NCBI GenBank assembly: GCA_026397915.1
Contig: JAPLTX010000014.1
Span: 186,001 to 250,000, forward strand
Reading direction: 5' to 3'
From: Verrucomicrobiota bacterium
GTDB taxonomy: Bacteria > Verrucomicrobiota > Verrucomicrobiia > CAIQCK01
Length of the DNA: 64,000 nt
The notes under the pieces are model-generated. The model did no database searches. It saw nothing but the letters and a program-made list of their open reading frames with translations, and was not told the DNA's origin. A program made the position numbers and the translations under genes. This document shows, one piece after another, positions 21,234 to 30,561 of the stretch; the first letter of the stretch is position 1, and each line of letters begins with the position of its first letter.

Positions 21234-23168
21234 TTATGGAACACCGGCGGTGACTTTGAGATGCTCGATGACACCCTCAAACTTCGAGGCGCGCCCGTAG
21301 TCGGCCACGGGCACGGCGTCGTCGAAACCAACACAGAACCTTTCCTGTGGTTGGCGATGCAACAAACCTGCGTTCTTGCCGGTCGCGACTTCTTTGCCGT
21401 TGATCGCCAGTCGCATCTGGCCGCCGGCGGCAAGCGCCGCCTCCACCGAGAAGCGGCCGGTGGGAGTCTCGCTCGCCGCAATGCTCGTGGGTTCCTTTCC
21501 GGCGCGCACCGTGAACATCAACCGGCCGCTCTTGAGGTAAAGCGAGTAACCGACCGCTTTGCCGCCATGCGCGACGATGACACCGTCGGGCGATTTCGGT
21601 TCGACTTCGCACGTGATCGTGATCAGCCGGTTGGCCACTTGCGGCGCGGCCTCGCCGTCGAGCGCATCGCCGATCTTCAGTGCGTCATGCGAGACTGGCT
21701 TCGCGTTCTTCGCGGCCGGCGGTGATTTCTTTTTTGCGGCACCTTTGCGTTTCGGCCCATCCTCGGTTGGATAGAGCGTGACGGGATTCTCAACAAGACC
21801 CGCCGGGCGCACGCCGGGGCCGGGCTGGCCGTCGCCGATGTCGGCGGCCATTTTCAGCGCGAGCGCCTTGAGGCGACTGACCACATCGGGATGCGCCGCC
21901 GCCACGTCATTGCGCTCGCCGATGTCGGCGTCAAGGTTGTAGAGACGCGGCTTGTCCAGCGAGGCCGGGACCATCTCGTCGCCTTTCTTACGGCCTTCGG
22001 ACTGCGGCGCGATGGCGAGTTTCCAAGGACCGACGCGCACGGCTTGGAGTTTATAGCCGTGGTAGTAGTAACGCGCTTCGTGAGGCGACTCTTTCGTCTG
22101 GCCGAACAGCAGCGGCGAGATGTCCTTGCCGTCAATCTTCTTGTCCGTGGGCACCGTGCCGCCCGCAAGTTTCACGAACGTCGGCAGAAAATCAATGTTG
22201 CCTGCGACGGCGGCGCACACGCTGCCGGACGCGACCTTGCCCGGCCACCACGCCAGCGTCGGCTCGCGCACGCCGCCTTCCCACGTCGTGCCTTTGCCGC
22301 CGCGCAACGGCCCGGCGCTGCCGCCGTCGGCGCCTTTGATGAGCCACGGGCCGTTGTCGCTGCTGAACATCACCAACGTGTTTCGGTCGAGCTTCAGTTC
22401 ACGCAACGTGTTCAGCACGCGCCCGACGCTCCAGTCCACCTCCTCGACCCAGTCGCCGAAGCGCCCGTTGGCCGACTTCCCCGCGAACGCCGCGCCCGGA
22501 TGCACCGGCGTGTGCACGGCCGTGTGCGGCAGGTAGAGGAAGAACGGCTTGCCCTTGCTTTGTGTGATGAACTTCACCGCCTCCTCTGTGTAGCGCTCAA
22601 CGATGCGGTTCTGCGCGTCGTTGGTGAGCAACTCGATCACCTGCTCGTCGCGCACGAGTGGCACCACGAGCTGGCCGTTGATCTTCGCCTTCTTCATCAT
22701 GTCGTTCGAGTAGGGCAGACCGAAGTAGTGGTCGAACCCGTGCCGCGTCGGCAGGAACGGCGGCTGGTCGCCGAGGTGCCATTTGCCGATGCACATCGTG
22801 GCGTAGCCTTGCGTCTTCATCAGTTCCGCCACGGTGTGCTCGTCTTTGTTGATGCCGTGCGCCGATCCCGGCGGAAATACACCGGGGATCGAGACGCGCG
22901 CGCCGTAGCAACCGGTCATCACCTGCGCGCGCGACACCGAACAGACCGGCGCGGCGTAAAAGCTGGTGAACTTCATCCCTTCCCTCGCCATGCGGTCGAG
23001 TTGCGGCGTGCGGTTCTTCGTCGAGCCAAACGGCCCGATGTCGCCGTAGCCCATGTCGTCAATAAAGATGAGGACGATGTTGGGCGGCGCGGTTCTTTCG
23101 GCGGCGCGGGCGTAGCCGCAGACAAACGCAAGCAGTGCGGCGACGAGAAGGAAGATGCGTGTTTTCAT
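21234..23168 (-). CDS. Sulfatase 6 with C-terminal lectin-like domain and CSVSR motif
   Basis: I start at [20 protein letters not shown] (23168), giving 644 residues. The N-terminal 490 residues are an arylsulfatase domain: [34 protein letters not shown] with Cys76, [23 protein letters not shown] and [13 protein letters not shown]. The usual Pro of CxPxR is Val here. After a basic linker ([19 protein letters not shown]) comes about 150 residues ([40 protein letters not shown]) that look like a LamG/concanavalin-type jelly roll. Its closest relative in the window is sulfatase 19, which has canonical CSPSR and lacks this tail. Confidence 0.92.
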   Translation of the reverse strand: MKTRIFLLVAALLAFVCGYARAAERTAPPNIVLIFIDDMGYGDIGPFGSTKNRTPQLDRMAREGMKFTSFYAAPVCSVSRAQVMTGCYGARVSIPGVFPPGSAHGINKDEHTVAELMKTQGYATMCIGKWHLGDQPPFLPTRHGFDHYFGLPYSNDMMKKAKINGQLVVPLVRDEQVIELLTNDAQNRIVERYTEEAVKFITQSKGKPFFLYLPHTAVHTPVHPGAAFAGKSANGRFGDWVEEVDWSVGRVLNTLRELKLDRNTLVMFSSDNGPWLIKGADGGSAGPLRGGKGTTWEGGVREPTLAWWPGKVASGSVCAAVAGNIDFLPTFVKLAGGTVPTDKKIDGKDISPLLFGQTKESPHEARYYYHGYKLQAVRVGPWKLAIAPQSEGRKKGDEMVPASLDKPRLYNLDADIGERNDVAAAHPDVVSRLKALALKMAADIGDGQPGPGVRPAGLVENPVTLYPTEDGPKRKGAAKKKSPPAAKNAKPVSHDALKIGDALDGEAAPQVANRLITITCEVEPKSPDGVIVAHGGKAVGYSLYLKSGRLMFTVRAGKEPTSIAASETPTGRFSVEAALAAGGQMRLAINGKEVATGKNAGLLHRQPQERFCVGFDDAVPVADYGRASKFEGVIEHLKVTAGVP

Positions 23169-23202
23169 GGTTGCCGTTGGTCTTTCTTTTCCTTCTGGCT
23201 GG

Positions 23203-23406
23203 TCACCATTGCGGTCGGGTGTGATTGTTCTTTCGCGCCTCCGCAAGCAAAGCGGAGAGTCGCTTCGCAACGTCGGGTTTCTCCAACCAGAGGTTTTTCG
23301 TTTCGGCGGGATCATCGGCGAGGTTGTAGAGCTGGTTTTGGTTTTCCACGTCGGAGGTGCGGTTTTCTTCGGGCAAGGGGTCATCGGTCTTCGTCGGCCA
23401 ACGCAC
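23203..23406 (-). pseudogene. 3' relic of a sulfatase gene
   Basis: The 67-codon ORF ends with QLYNLADDPAETKNLWLEKP followed by DVAKRLSALLAEARKN, the hallmark C-terminus of arylsulfatases (compare QLYDLATDPGETRNL in sulfatase 7). No sulfatase catalytic core precedes it: the SGNH-like gene, in a different frame, overlaps its first 26 bases. The recognisable homology begins near 23343. I read it as the tail of a sulfatase whose first 85% was lost, probably when the SGNH-like gene arrived or by deletion. A short expressed protein is possible but unlikely. Confidence 0.7.
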
Positions 23407-24361
23407 GGAATTTCTTCAAGCCTTCCCACGCGATGCGCTGCAGGTCAGCGCGGTCCTTCGCGGAGAACACGCGTGTGATCGGTTGGCCGTCGCGGTCTTG
23501 GTCCCGGTGCTTGTTGTCGAGGTTGCGGGTGTCGGTGACCTTGTCCAAGGCCAATCCTTCGGGGCTGCGGTCGAACAACGCGCCGTAAAACGTGCAGGCG
23601 GTCAGATAGGCCATCGTCTGGTTCAGATGCGCGTCGTTGACGAACCGCAGCGTCAGGTCGGGCCGGATCGTCTGGCAATGCAGCGCCACCATCGCCATCG
23701 GCACGACCGTCGCGCCGATGCGCTTCGCCATCGCGGCGATAATCTTCTCCTTCGCGAGCACCGGCGCGGCGTCCGGCGGGGCGGTCAGCGCCTTCTCGTT
23801 CTGCGTCTGGGGCGAGGTCTCGTAGAGCACCACGCGGCCGCCTTGCGCGCGGATGAGTTCGGCGAACTTCGGCGCATACTCGACGTAGCGCGGATCGTCG
23901 GGCATGTCGTCACGGTAGGACTGCAACACCACGATGTCCCACTTGCGGTGCGGCTGGCCCAGCGTCTTGAGCAGTTCCTCATGCCGCTTCAACGCCCCTG
24001 TGGCGTATTTGTCCTTGCGATCCTTCGCGGCCTCACGCAACGACTGGATCGTGGCCTGTTCCTCGTCGCGGGTCAGGCTCGCCAGCTTCACGAAGCTCTG
24101 CGTGCCGAGCCGCCAATGATCCTTGAGCGTGCGTCCGCCGTAAATGACGGTGGTCACCTCGAACTTCAGACTCGGCTGGCCGGCCTCTGCCATCGTCTTG
24201 ACGACCTGCGAGAGGGTGTGCCGGCCCGTGAAACTGTTTCCGATGAACAGCACGTTGAGCGACTTGTCCTCGGCCTGCGACACGCAAGACGCGCACAGCC
24301 AGAGAGCGAGGGCGAGTGCAGCGGTTGGGATTCGGCAGTGGTGTTTGATGGTTGTGTTCAT
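23381..24361 (-). CDS. Exported SGNH/GDSL-like hydrolase (DUF4886-like)
   Basis: The 326-residue protein has a signal peptide (IPTAALALALWLCASCVSQA) and then VLFIGNSFTGRHTLSQVV, the block-I pattern of SGNH hydrolases with the usual GDS replaced by GNS. DIVVLQSYRDD supplies a Gly/Asn-like block, and FVNDAHLNQTMAYLTACTFYG near residue 240 gives the DxxH pair of block V. Such proteins remove acyl, commonly acetyl, groups from polysaccharides; the substrate here is unknown. It begins three bases after sulfatase 7 and ends inside the sulfatase relic. It is the only non-sulfatase hydrolase in the first sulfatase block. Confidence 0.78.
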   Translation of the reverse strand: MNTTIKHHCRIPTAALALALWLCASCVSQAEDKSLNVLFIGNSFTGRHTLSQVVKTMAEAGQPSLKFEVTTVIYGGRTLKDHWRLGTQSFVKLASLTRDEEQATIQSLREAAKDRKDKYATGALKRHEELLKTLGQPHRKWDIVVLQSYRDDMPDDPRYVEYAPKFAELIRAQGGRVVLYETSPQTQNEKALTAPPDAAPVLAKEKIIAAMAKRIGATVVPMAMVALHCQTIRPDLTLRFVNDAHLNQTMAYLTACTFYGALFDRSPEGLALDKVTDTRNLDNKHRDQDRDGQPITRVFSAKDRADLQRIAWEGLKKFRALADEDR

Positions 24362-24364
24362 GTT

Positions 24365-25852
24365 TTATCGGCTGCGTTTGGCGTCGCGGAGTTGCTCGAA
24401 GAGCTTGGTCAGCCGGGAGACGGTTTCCGGATGCTCACGATAGAGATTGCGTGTTTCGCCGGGATCAGTGGCGAGGTCGTAGAGCTGCATCGGCGGCGCG
24501 TCGGGTTTGAGCTGGCCGTCGGGCGTGAAGTCACTGTTGACCATGCCGACCTGCGCAAACTTGAGATAAGGCGCGCGGTCGGTTTTCTCCGTCGAGTAGC
24601 CAGATCCTTGTCCCATCACCAGTTTCCAGTTTTCATCGCGCACGGCCCAGATGTCCTCCTGCTTCCTGTGCCGGAACGCGGACGAGGAGCGCGCCTGCAT
24701 GACGAGACTCGTTCGCGCACTGTCGCTGGGGATCTTGCCGAGCAGCACCGGAAGCGCGTTGAAACTATCGGGGCCGGCATCGGTCAGCAGCGTTTGGTCC
24801 GTGATCGCCGCGAATGTCGCCAGCATGTCCGTGAGGCACAGCAGCCGCGACGAGACCGTCCCCGCCGCGATGCGGCCCGGCCAGCGCGCCAGGAACGGCA
24901 CGCGATTGCCGCCTTCCCACACATCGCCTTTCTGGCCGTTGAACGGCGCGCACGGGCGATGGCCGCCCCCAAAGCCTTCTTTCTCATACACTCCGCCGTT
25001 GTCGCTCGTGAAGATGACCAGCGTGTTGTCGCGAAGCTCCAGCCGGTCGAGTGTGGCGAGCAGTTCGCCGACCGACCAGTCGAGTTCATGCACGAAGTCG
25101 CCGTATTTGCCGGCTTGGCTGGTGCCGGCGAATTTCGCGTTCGGCGTCAACGGCGTGTGAATGTTGTTCGGCACGTAGTGGAGGTAGAACGGCTTGTCCT
25201 TGCTACGCTCGATGAACGCGACCGCCTTCTCATGCAGCACGCGGGCGTTCTTCTCGTTCTTCATCGTGAACGCTGAGTTGCCGCCGTTGCGTTTCTCGCC
25301 TTTCGCGGGGCGGATCGGGTCGTTGGGATCGAGTCCGAGGATCCGATGGTTCTCGACATAACAGCCCCAGCGATTGCTGACATCGCCGAAGAAGTAATCG
25401 AAGCCAATCTCCAGCGGCCCGGGCTTGAGTTCGCCGTTCCAGTCCACGCGTTTTTCGGGAGTGCCAAAACCGAGATGCCACTTGCCGATGATGCCGGTGG
25501 TGTAGCCGGCTTGTTTCAACAGCGACGCCGTCGTCATGCGCTCTTCCTCGATCAACAGCGGCGCGCCGGGCGACGCCCACGTGACGGCGCTCCGCCGCCA
25601 CGGGTAACGCCCAGTCAACACGCCATAGCGCAACGGGCAGCACACGCCGGCCGGTGTATGCGCATCGGTGAGCCGGACGCCTTCCTTGGCGAGCCGGTCA
25701 ATGTTGGGCGTCTTGAGCTTCGTCGCACCCTGACACGAGAGGTCGTTGTAGCCGAGGTCGTCAGCGAGGATCAGGACGATGTTGGGCTTGTCAGCAGCGT
25801 GGAGCGCCAGCGGAGCCAGCAGCAGGGCAGTGAGGACATGTGTGGGGTTCAT
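24365..25852 (-). CDS. Sulfatase 7 (CCPLR motif)
   Basis: The 495-residue exported sulfatase begins MNPTHVLTALLLAPLALHAA. It has NIVLILADDLGYNDLSCQG (Asp31/32), then CCPLRYGVLTGRYPWRRSAV, where the first cysteine (Cys71) fits CxPxR as formylglycine. GKWHLGFG, DYFFGDVSNRWG and FTSDNGGVYEKEGFGGGHRP follow. The TGRYPWRR/TGNHPWRG element groups it with sulfatase 15. The C-terminus QLYDLATDPGETRNLYREHP is intact. It is 11 bases after sulfatase 8 and three bases before the SGNH-like gene. Confidence 0.93.
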   Translation of the reverse strand: MNPTHVLTALLLAPLALHAADKPNIVLILADDLGYNDLSCQGATKLKTPNIDRLAKEGVRLTDAHTPAGVCCPLRYGVLTGRYPWRRSAVTWASPGAPLLIEEERMTTASLLKQAGYTTGIIGKWHLGFGTPEKRVDWNGELKPGPLEIGFDYFFGDVSNRWGCYVENHRILGLDPNDPIRPAKGEKRNGGNSAFTMKNEKNARVLHEKAVAFIERSKDKPFYLHYVPNNIHTPLTPNAKFAGTSQAGKYGDFVHELDWSVGELLATLDRLELRDNTLVIFTSDNGGVYEKEGFGGGHRPCAPFNGQKGDVWEGGNRVPFLARWPGRIAAGTVSSRLLCLTDMLATFAAITDQTLLTDAGPDSFNALPVLLGKIPSDSARTSLVMQARSSSAFRHRKQEDIWAVRDENWKLVMGQGSGYSTEKTDRAPYLKFAQVGMVNSDFTPDGQLKPDAPPMQLYDLATDPGETRNLYREHPETVSRLTKLFEQLRDAKRSR

Positions 25853-25863
25853 CGGATGCGTTC

Positions 25864-27693
25864 TTATTTCACCGTCAGTGGCGCGCTTTGGATATGCAGC
25901 GGGGTCTTCTTGAAATCCTCGCCGACAAAGGCGGCGAACTTGATGGCTTTGCCGGACTGCTCCGCCGGCACGGAGAAGGTCACTTCAATCTCGCCGTCTC
26001 CTTTGGCCTTCACCACCTTGCGTTCCAGCCGCGCTTTTCCGGCGCCGGCGAGCATCGTGACGGTGATGGCCTGTTCGCGGTTCTTGTCTGCGAAATGGTG
26101 TGCAATCCTCAGCGTGACGGGTTCTGTCGCCACGATGGCTTTGGGCAGAATGAACGCGATGAGTTTCTTCTCATCCTCGGCAGCCGATGAAGTTTTGCCT
26201 GCCTTGGCCGCCGCTTTCTTTGCCTTGTTCTTGCCTTTCGGGGGACGCTCGTATTCCTCCATCAGTTTCTGTTTGGCGGCGGCGAGAAACTCCGGCTTGT
26301 CGCGGTGGGCGAACGCTTCCGCGAGCGGGTCGCCGGTGCGCTGCATCAACGTGCGCAGTTCCTTGCGGAACGATTCTATCTCGGCTTGGCGGGACGGGTC
26401 TTTGATGAGGTTGTGCCGCTCGAACCGATCCTGCGTCATATCGTAGAACTCCTCCGGCACGCGATAGAGGTAGAAGTCGGCACGCGCTTTGATGGCCGGA
26501 TGAGTCTCGGCGGCGGCGAGCATTGCCTTCCAGGTCAGGCCACCCATGTTCTCGGCGCGATACTGCATTTTGCCGTCGCTCCAAGCGTTCCAGATGTAGG
26601 AGCGGTCCTTGGTGCGAATGCAGCGCATGAGCAGCCAGAGCCGGCCTGATGTTTGGTTGTAGAAGGTGAAGACGCGGTCCCAGCCGCGCATTTTCCCGCC
26701 GTTCATCGCCGGCAGGAACGAGCGGCCGTCAATGTCGGGGATCGCGGGCAGGCCAGTGGCATCGAGCAACGTGGGTGTGAAGTCAAGCGTCGAGACCAGA
26801 TGATCGCGGTCCACGCCGCCGGGCTTGATGACGCCGGGCCAGCGCAGAATGAGCGCGCCGCGCGAACTGTTCTCGTAGTCGTTCGACTTCGCGAACGGGA
26901 ATGACATGCCGTGGTCGCCGCCGTAGAACATAACGAGGGTGTTCTCGTTGGCACCTTCGTCCTTCAGCGCCTTCAACACCGCGCCGACGCAGTCATCAAG
27001 CCGGCGGACGTTGGTGAAATATTGCGCCAGTTCGCGGCGCACCAGTGGCAGGTTTTCGAGAAAGCCGGGCACGCCGACGACCTCCTCGGGCTTGATCCAA
27101 CGGCTGGGCGGATCGCCGCCGGCCAGATCGTCGGGGCCGTTGGCGCCAATGAACGGGCGATGCGGGTCGGTGCAGTTGACGTGATGAAAGAACGGCCGTT
27201 TCTTGTCGCGAGCCATCGTGAGGAACTTTTTCGTGGCCGCCGCCAGTTGGGATGGCGAGCGGCTGATTCGCGTCTCGGCGTAATCCACACAGAAATTTTC
27301 CGCCGGCTGATAATGCGGGTTCTTGCCGAACATCGAGATGAGATAACCGGCGTCGTGCAGTTGCTGATTCAGCGTGCGGACTTCCGGTTTCAACGGGAAG
27401 AAGCCCATCGCACCGTTGCGGTGCGGATAAAGGCCGGTGTGCATGATCTCGCGCACCGGCTGGCACACCGCGACGGTCGAGTAGGCGTAATGAAACCGCA
27501 TCCCGTCCGCGGCAAGCCGGTCGAGGTTGGGCGTGAGGTTCTTGATCGGCCCGCCATAGACATCGGAGGAATCGAAGTTCATGTCGTCGGCCGTGATGAA
27601 GACGATGTTGGGCCTGCGTGCCGTGTCGGCGGCCCGTCCGGAGCCGAACATCAGCAGCAAGATCATGATGAGCAAACCGATGGTTCGTTTCAT
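25864..27693 (-). CDS. Sulfatase 8 (sulfamidase-like, CQPVR motif) with C-terminal extension
   Basis: The 609-residue exported protein starts MKRTIGLLIMILLLMFGSGR. The sulfatase core shows NIVFITADDMNFDSSDVYGG and VCQPVREIMHTGLYPHRNGA, with Cys77 in a CQPVR variant of the formylglycine motif. FGKNPHYQPAENF replaces the common GKWHLG, and MFYGGDHGMSFPFAK carries the later metal ligands; this pattern is sulfamidase-like. After residue 490 come a Lys/Ala-rich linker (PPKGKNKAKKAAAKAGKTSS) and a 100-residue all-beta-looking tail (REQAITVTMLAGAGKARLER). Flanked closely by sulfatases 9 (14-base gap) and 7 (11-base gap). Confidence 0.9.
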   Translation of the reverse strand: MKRTIGLLIMILLLMFGSGRAADTARRPNIVFITADDMNFDSSDVYGGPIKNLTPNLDRLAADGMRFHYAYSTVAVCQPVREIMHTGLYPHRNGAMGFFPLKPEVRTLNQQLHDAGYLISMFGKNPHYQPAENFCVDYAETRISRSPSQLAAATKKFLTMARDKKRPFFHHVNCTDPHRPFIGANGPDDLAGGDPPSRWIKPEEVVGVPGFLENLPLVRRELAQYFTNVRRLDDCVGAVLKALKDEGANENTLVMFYGGDHGMSFPFAKSNDYENSSRGALILRWPGVIKPGGVDRDHLVSTLDFTPTLLDATGLPAIPDIDGRSFLPAMNGGKMRGWDRVFTFYNQTSGRLWLLMRCIRTKDRSYIWNAWSDGKMQYRAENMGGLTWKAMLAAAETHPAIKARADFYLYRVPEEFYDMTQDRFERHNLIKDPSRQAEIESFRKELRTLMQRTGDPLAEAFAHRDKPEFLAAAKQKLMEEYERPPKGKNKAKKAAAKAGKTSSAAEDEKKLIAFILPKAIVATEPVTLRIAHHFADKNREQAITVTMLAGAGKARLERKVVKAKGDGEIEVTFSVPAEQSGKAIKFAAFVGEDFKKTPLHIQSAPLTVK

Positions 27694-27707
27694 GGCTATG
27701 TCACAGA

Positions 27708-29120
27708 CTATTTCCGAACAGACGCACCCGAAGCCTCGCCGCGCAGTTCGTCACTGCGATGGCGCAAGTTGGCCAATGTCGCGGCGCGGTCCTTCGCGCT
27801 AGCGAGGTCGTTCACTTCGTTCGCATCCTTGTCGAGATCGAAGAGCTGTTCGCACGCCGGCTGCACGTCAGTGTAACGGATGTATTTCCAACGGGCGGTG
27901 CGGACGCCCTCGATCATCGGATAATACTGCGTGGGCACACAAAAGTTGTTTTCGCAGAAGAAGTCCTTGCGCCAAGCGACACGCTCACCGCGCACGAGCG
28001 GCGCGAGGCTGCGGCCCTGAATCGCGGCGGGCAAGGGTGCGCCGGCGAGGTCGAGCGCAGTCGGCGCGATGTCAATGTTGAGCGCCAGTTCCGGGCGACG
28101 CCGTCCGCGCGCCGACGCCGGCGCGCGCGGGTCATGGACGATCAACGGCACGCGGATGGACACATCGTGGAGCAGTTCCTTGCCGCCGAGCATGTAGTCA
28201 CCCATCATGTCGCCGTTGTCGCTGAGGAAGAGGATGACCGTGTTGTCAGCCAAACCGCGCCGGGCCAGCTCCGAGCGGATGCGACCGATGGCACGGTCTG
28301 CGCCGGTAATGAGCCGGTAGTAATCCTTCATCACCGACTGATACTGTTCCGGCGTGCTGAACCGCTGTTCCCAATAACTCGTGCGGGCGTTGCAGCGACG
28401 GAGAAACTCCGGCAGCACGTCGAAGTATTTCTGCTTCGCCGTCGGCGGCGCGGCAATGGTCACGTCGGCGTAGAGTTGTTTCAGGTCCGGCTCGGCCTCG
28501 TAGCTGAGGTAGCCCTTGCCGGAGTGAGGCGCCTTGAAGCTGATGGAGAGGCACCACGGTTTGTTGGCAGGAACGCCGTCGAGAAAGTCGCGCGCTTGCT
28601 CGACCATCACTTGGTTGAGGTGTTTGCCCGGATGCGTGTTGGGGAAGTAGAAGCCCTGCCCGTAGAAACCGAACCACCGGTCAAACACCTCCGTCCCCTC
28701 GATCTCGCGCTTGCCGTCGCCGACGCCATACTTGCCGATGAAGCCGGTGTGGTAGCCGGCCCGGCGCAGCAGCATCGGGTAGCTCTGCTCCAGTTGCGCG
28801 CGGCGCAGGATGCCGGTGTTGAAGTTACAGTGGTGTGAACGCTCGTATTGGCCCGTGAAAATCGAGGCGCGGCTCGCGGCGCAAATCGAGCTGGTGGCGA
28901 AGGCGTTCGCAAACATCGTGCCCTCGCGCGCCAGCCGGTCCATCTCCGGCGTGTGCACGATGCGGTTGCCCGCGCAGCCCATCGCATCCCAACGCTGGTC
29001 GTCGGTGAGCAGGATGAGGATGTTGGGGTGTTGGTCTGGCAACGCGTCGGCAGCGGCACTCAGCAGGCCTGCGATGACGTTGGCAAGGAGAACGATGATA
29101 TGGTGGCGTGGGATTCTCAT
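27708..29120 (-). CDS. Sulfatase 9 (N-acetylglucosamine-6-sulfatase-like, CAASR motif)
   Basis: The 470-residue exported sulfatase has NILILLTDDQRWDAMGCAG (Asp40/41) and ICAASRASIFTGQYERSHHC, with Cys80 as formylglycine in a CAASR variant. The TGQYERSHHCNFNTG segment and FIGKYGVGDGKREIEG recall glucosamine-6-sulfatases and related S1 enzymes; FLSDNGDMMGDYMLGGK completes the active site. The C-terminal KYIRYTDVQPACEQLFDLDK is also typical of that branch. The signal peptide is longer than in its neighbours (about 27 residues). It follows sulfatase 10 after 55 bases, one of the larger gaps in the run. Confidence 0.92.
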   Translation of the reverse strand: MRIPRHHIIVLLANVIAGLLSAAADALPDQHPNILILLTDDQRWDAMGCAGNRIVHTPEMDRLAREGTMFANAFATSSICAASRASIFTGQYERSHHCNFNTGILRRAQLEQSYPMLLRRAGYHTGFIGKYGVGDGKREIEGTEVFDRWFGFYGQGFYFPNTHPGKHLNQVMVEQARDFLDGVPANKPWCLSISFKAPHSGKGYLSYEAEPDLKQLYADVTIAAPPTAKQKYFDVLPEFLRRCNARTSYWEQRFSTPEQYQSVMKDYYRLITGADRAIGRIRSELARRGLADNTVILFLSDNGDMMGDYMLGGKELLHDVSIRVPLIVHDPRAPASARGRRRPELALNIDIAPTALDLAGAPLPAAIQGRSLAPLVRGERVAWRKDFFCENNFCVPTQYYPMIEGVRTARWKYIRYTDVQPACEQLFDLDKDANEVNDLASAKDRAATLANLRHRSDELRGEASGASVRK

Positions 29121-29175
29121 GATTCGATCCGTGAACGTGTTTCAGTCCGGCGTCGGATCAAGTGTTGTTGACGAT

Positions 29176-30561
29176 TCATTTATCAGCCTTGTCCACCACG
29201 CCGTCGCCGGCGTCTTTCGGCATTTCCTTCAGGTCGCCAGCACGGAGGCCGGCGAGAATGGCCTGCAATGCCTTCACCCGTTCCGGCTCGGCCTGCGCAA
29301 GCTCCTTTTCCTCGAACGGATCGGCGGTGACATTGAACAGCTCAATGCCCGCTTGGTTCTTCTTCGTCTTCTTGCGGGCGATGAGCTTCCAGCCGTCGCG
29401 TAACACAATCGCACCCGATGGATGTGGGATGTAGATGGTGCGCGGTGCCGGCTTCTCAACCGCGCCCGTCAACACCGGCCACGCGTCACTGCCGTCGAAC
29501 TTCAGGTCCGCGGACGGCTGCCAGCCGGCGAGCTTCGTCAGCGTCGGCATCCAGTCAGCGGCGTGAAGCGGCGCGGCGAGCTTGCGCGGCGCGAGCTTGC
29601 CGGGCCAGTTGGCGAACGCGCAGACGCGCACGCCGCCCTCGTAGAGGGTATTCTTGTGGCCGCGCAACGGCAGGTTGCTGCTCAGCGCAGGCGAATCAGC
29701 GACCTTGCCGACATAGGGATTCTTGCCGCCGGGCAGGCCGCCGTTGTCGGAGGTGAACACGATGAACGTATCGCGGCGCTGGCCGGTCTCCTCCAGCGCG
29801 GCGACGAACTCGCCGACTTTCGTGTCGAGCTGCGTGACGAACGCCGCCAGCCGCAGCAGCGAGTCGTTCTTCGCCGGGTCGTCGTCGAATTTCACGCCGG
29901 CGTAGAGGCGCTTGTATTCCTCCGGCGCGTCCACCGGGATGTGGATGGCGAAAAACGGCACGTAAATGAACCACGGCGTCTTCTTCTGGCGGATCCACTT
30001 CAACGCCTCGCGCGCGACCAACTCGGTGGCGTTGCCTTCCTCGTCGAGGCGCTTGAGGTCGCGGTGCCACGTGTCCTCGAACGGGCCTTTGCGATACTTG
30101 TGCGTCCACGGGTCCACCGCGCCGCAGAACGCGCCGTAGCTGTGGTCGAAGCCGTAATGGTTCGGACCCCATTCAGCCTTGCCGCCGAGGTGCCACTTGC
30201 CGGAGATGTGCGTGGTGTAGCCGCATTGTTTGAGCGCGGAGGCGATCGTCGGCGTGCCGGGTGGAAACGCGCGCGAGTTCGACGGCGCGAGCACGTGCGG
30301 CCCGAACCGGCTCGTCCAGCGCCCGCTCATCAGCGCCGTGCGGGTTGGCGTGCAGACCGGCTGGACGTAATGGCGGTCGAGTTCCACACCCTCATGGACA
30401 AGCCGGTCCAGTGTGGGCGTCTTGAACTTCCCGCCATGCCAGCCGACGTCGGCCCATCCGAGATCGTCGGCAACGAGCAGAAGGATGTTGGGTTTCTCAG
30501 CGGCGAAGGATGCGCCAACGAGACTGCACAACGCACACAGGAGGATGAGTAATCGTTTCAT
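29176..30561 (-). CDS. Sulfatase 10 (arylsulfatase B-like)
   Basis: I start at MKRLLILLCALCSLVGASFA (30561), in an ATGA overlap with the sulfatase 11 stop; the 43 residues added by the ORF are not signal-like. The 461-residue enzyme shows LLLVADDLGWADVGWHGG and HYVQPVCTPTRTALMSGRWT with Cys70 as formylglycine, which resembles ARSB, as does SGKWHLGGKAEWGPNHYGFD. VFTSDNGGLPGGKNPY and GIELFNVTADPFEEKELAQA follow. It is related to sulfatase 4. The ARSB link supports a GalNAc-sulfate substrate only weakly. Confidence 0.93.
   Translation of the reverse strand: MKRLLILLCALCSLVGASFAAEKPNILLLVADDLGWADVGWHGGKFKTPTLDRLVHEGVELDRHYVQPVCTPTRTALMSGRWTSRFGPHVLAPSNSRAFPPGTPTIASALKQCGYTTHISGKWHLGGKAEWGPNHYGFDHSYGAFCGAVDPWTHKYRKGPFEDTWHRDLKRLDEEGNATELVAREALKWIRQKKTPWFIYVPFFAIHIPVDAPEEYKRLYAGVKFDDDPAKNDSLLRLAAFVTQLDTKVGEFVAALEETGQRRDTFIVFTSDNGGLPGGKNPYVGKVADSPALSSNLPLRGHKNTLYEGGVRVCAFANWPGKLAPRKLAAPLHAADWMPTLTKLAGWQPSADLKFDGSDAWPVLTGAVEKPAPRTIYIPHPSGAIVLRDGWKLIARKKTKKNQAGIELFNVTADPFEEKELAQAEPERVKALQAILAGLRAGDLKEMPKDAGDGVVDKADK

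Noticed and set aside
23357-25276. 639-residue plus-strand ORF
   Set aside because: It lies opposite the SGNH-like and sulfatase 7 genes and shows only antisense composition.
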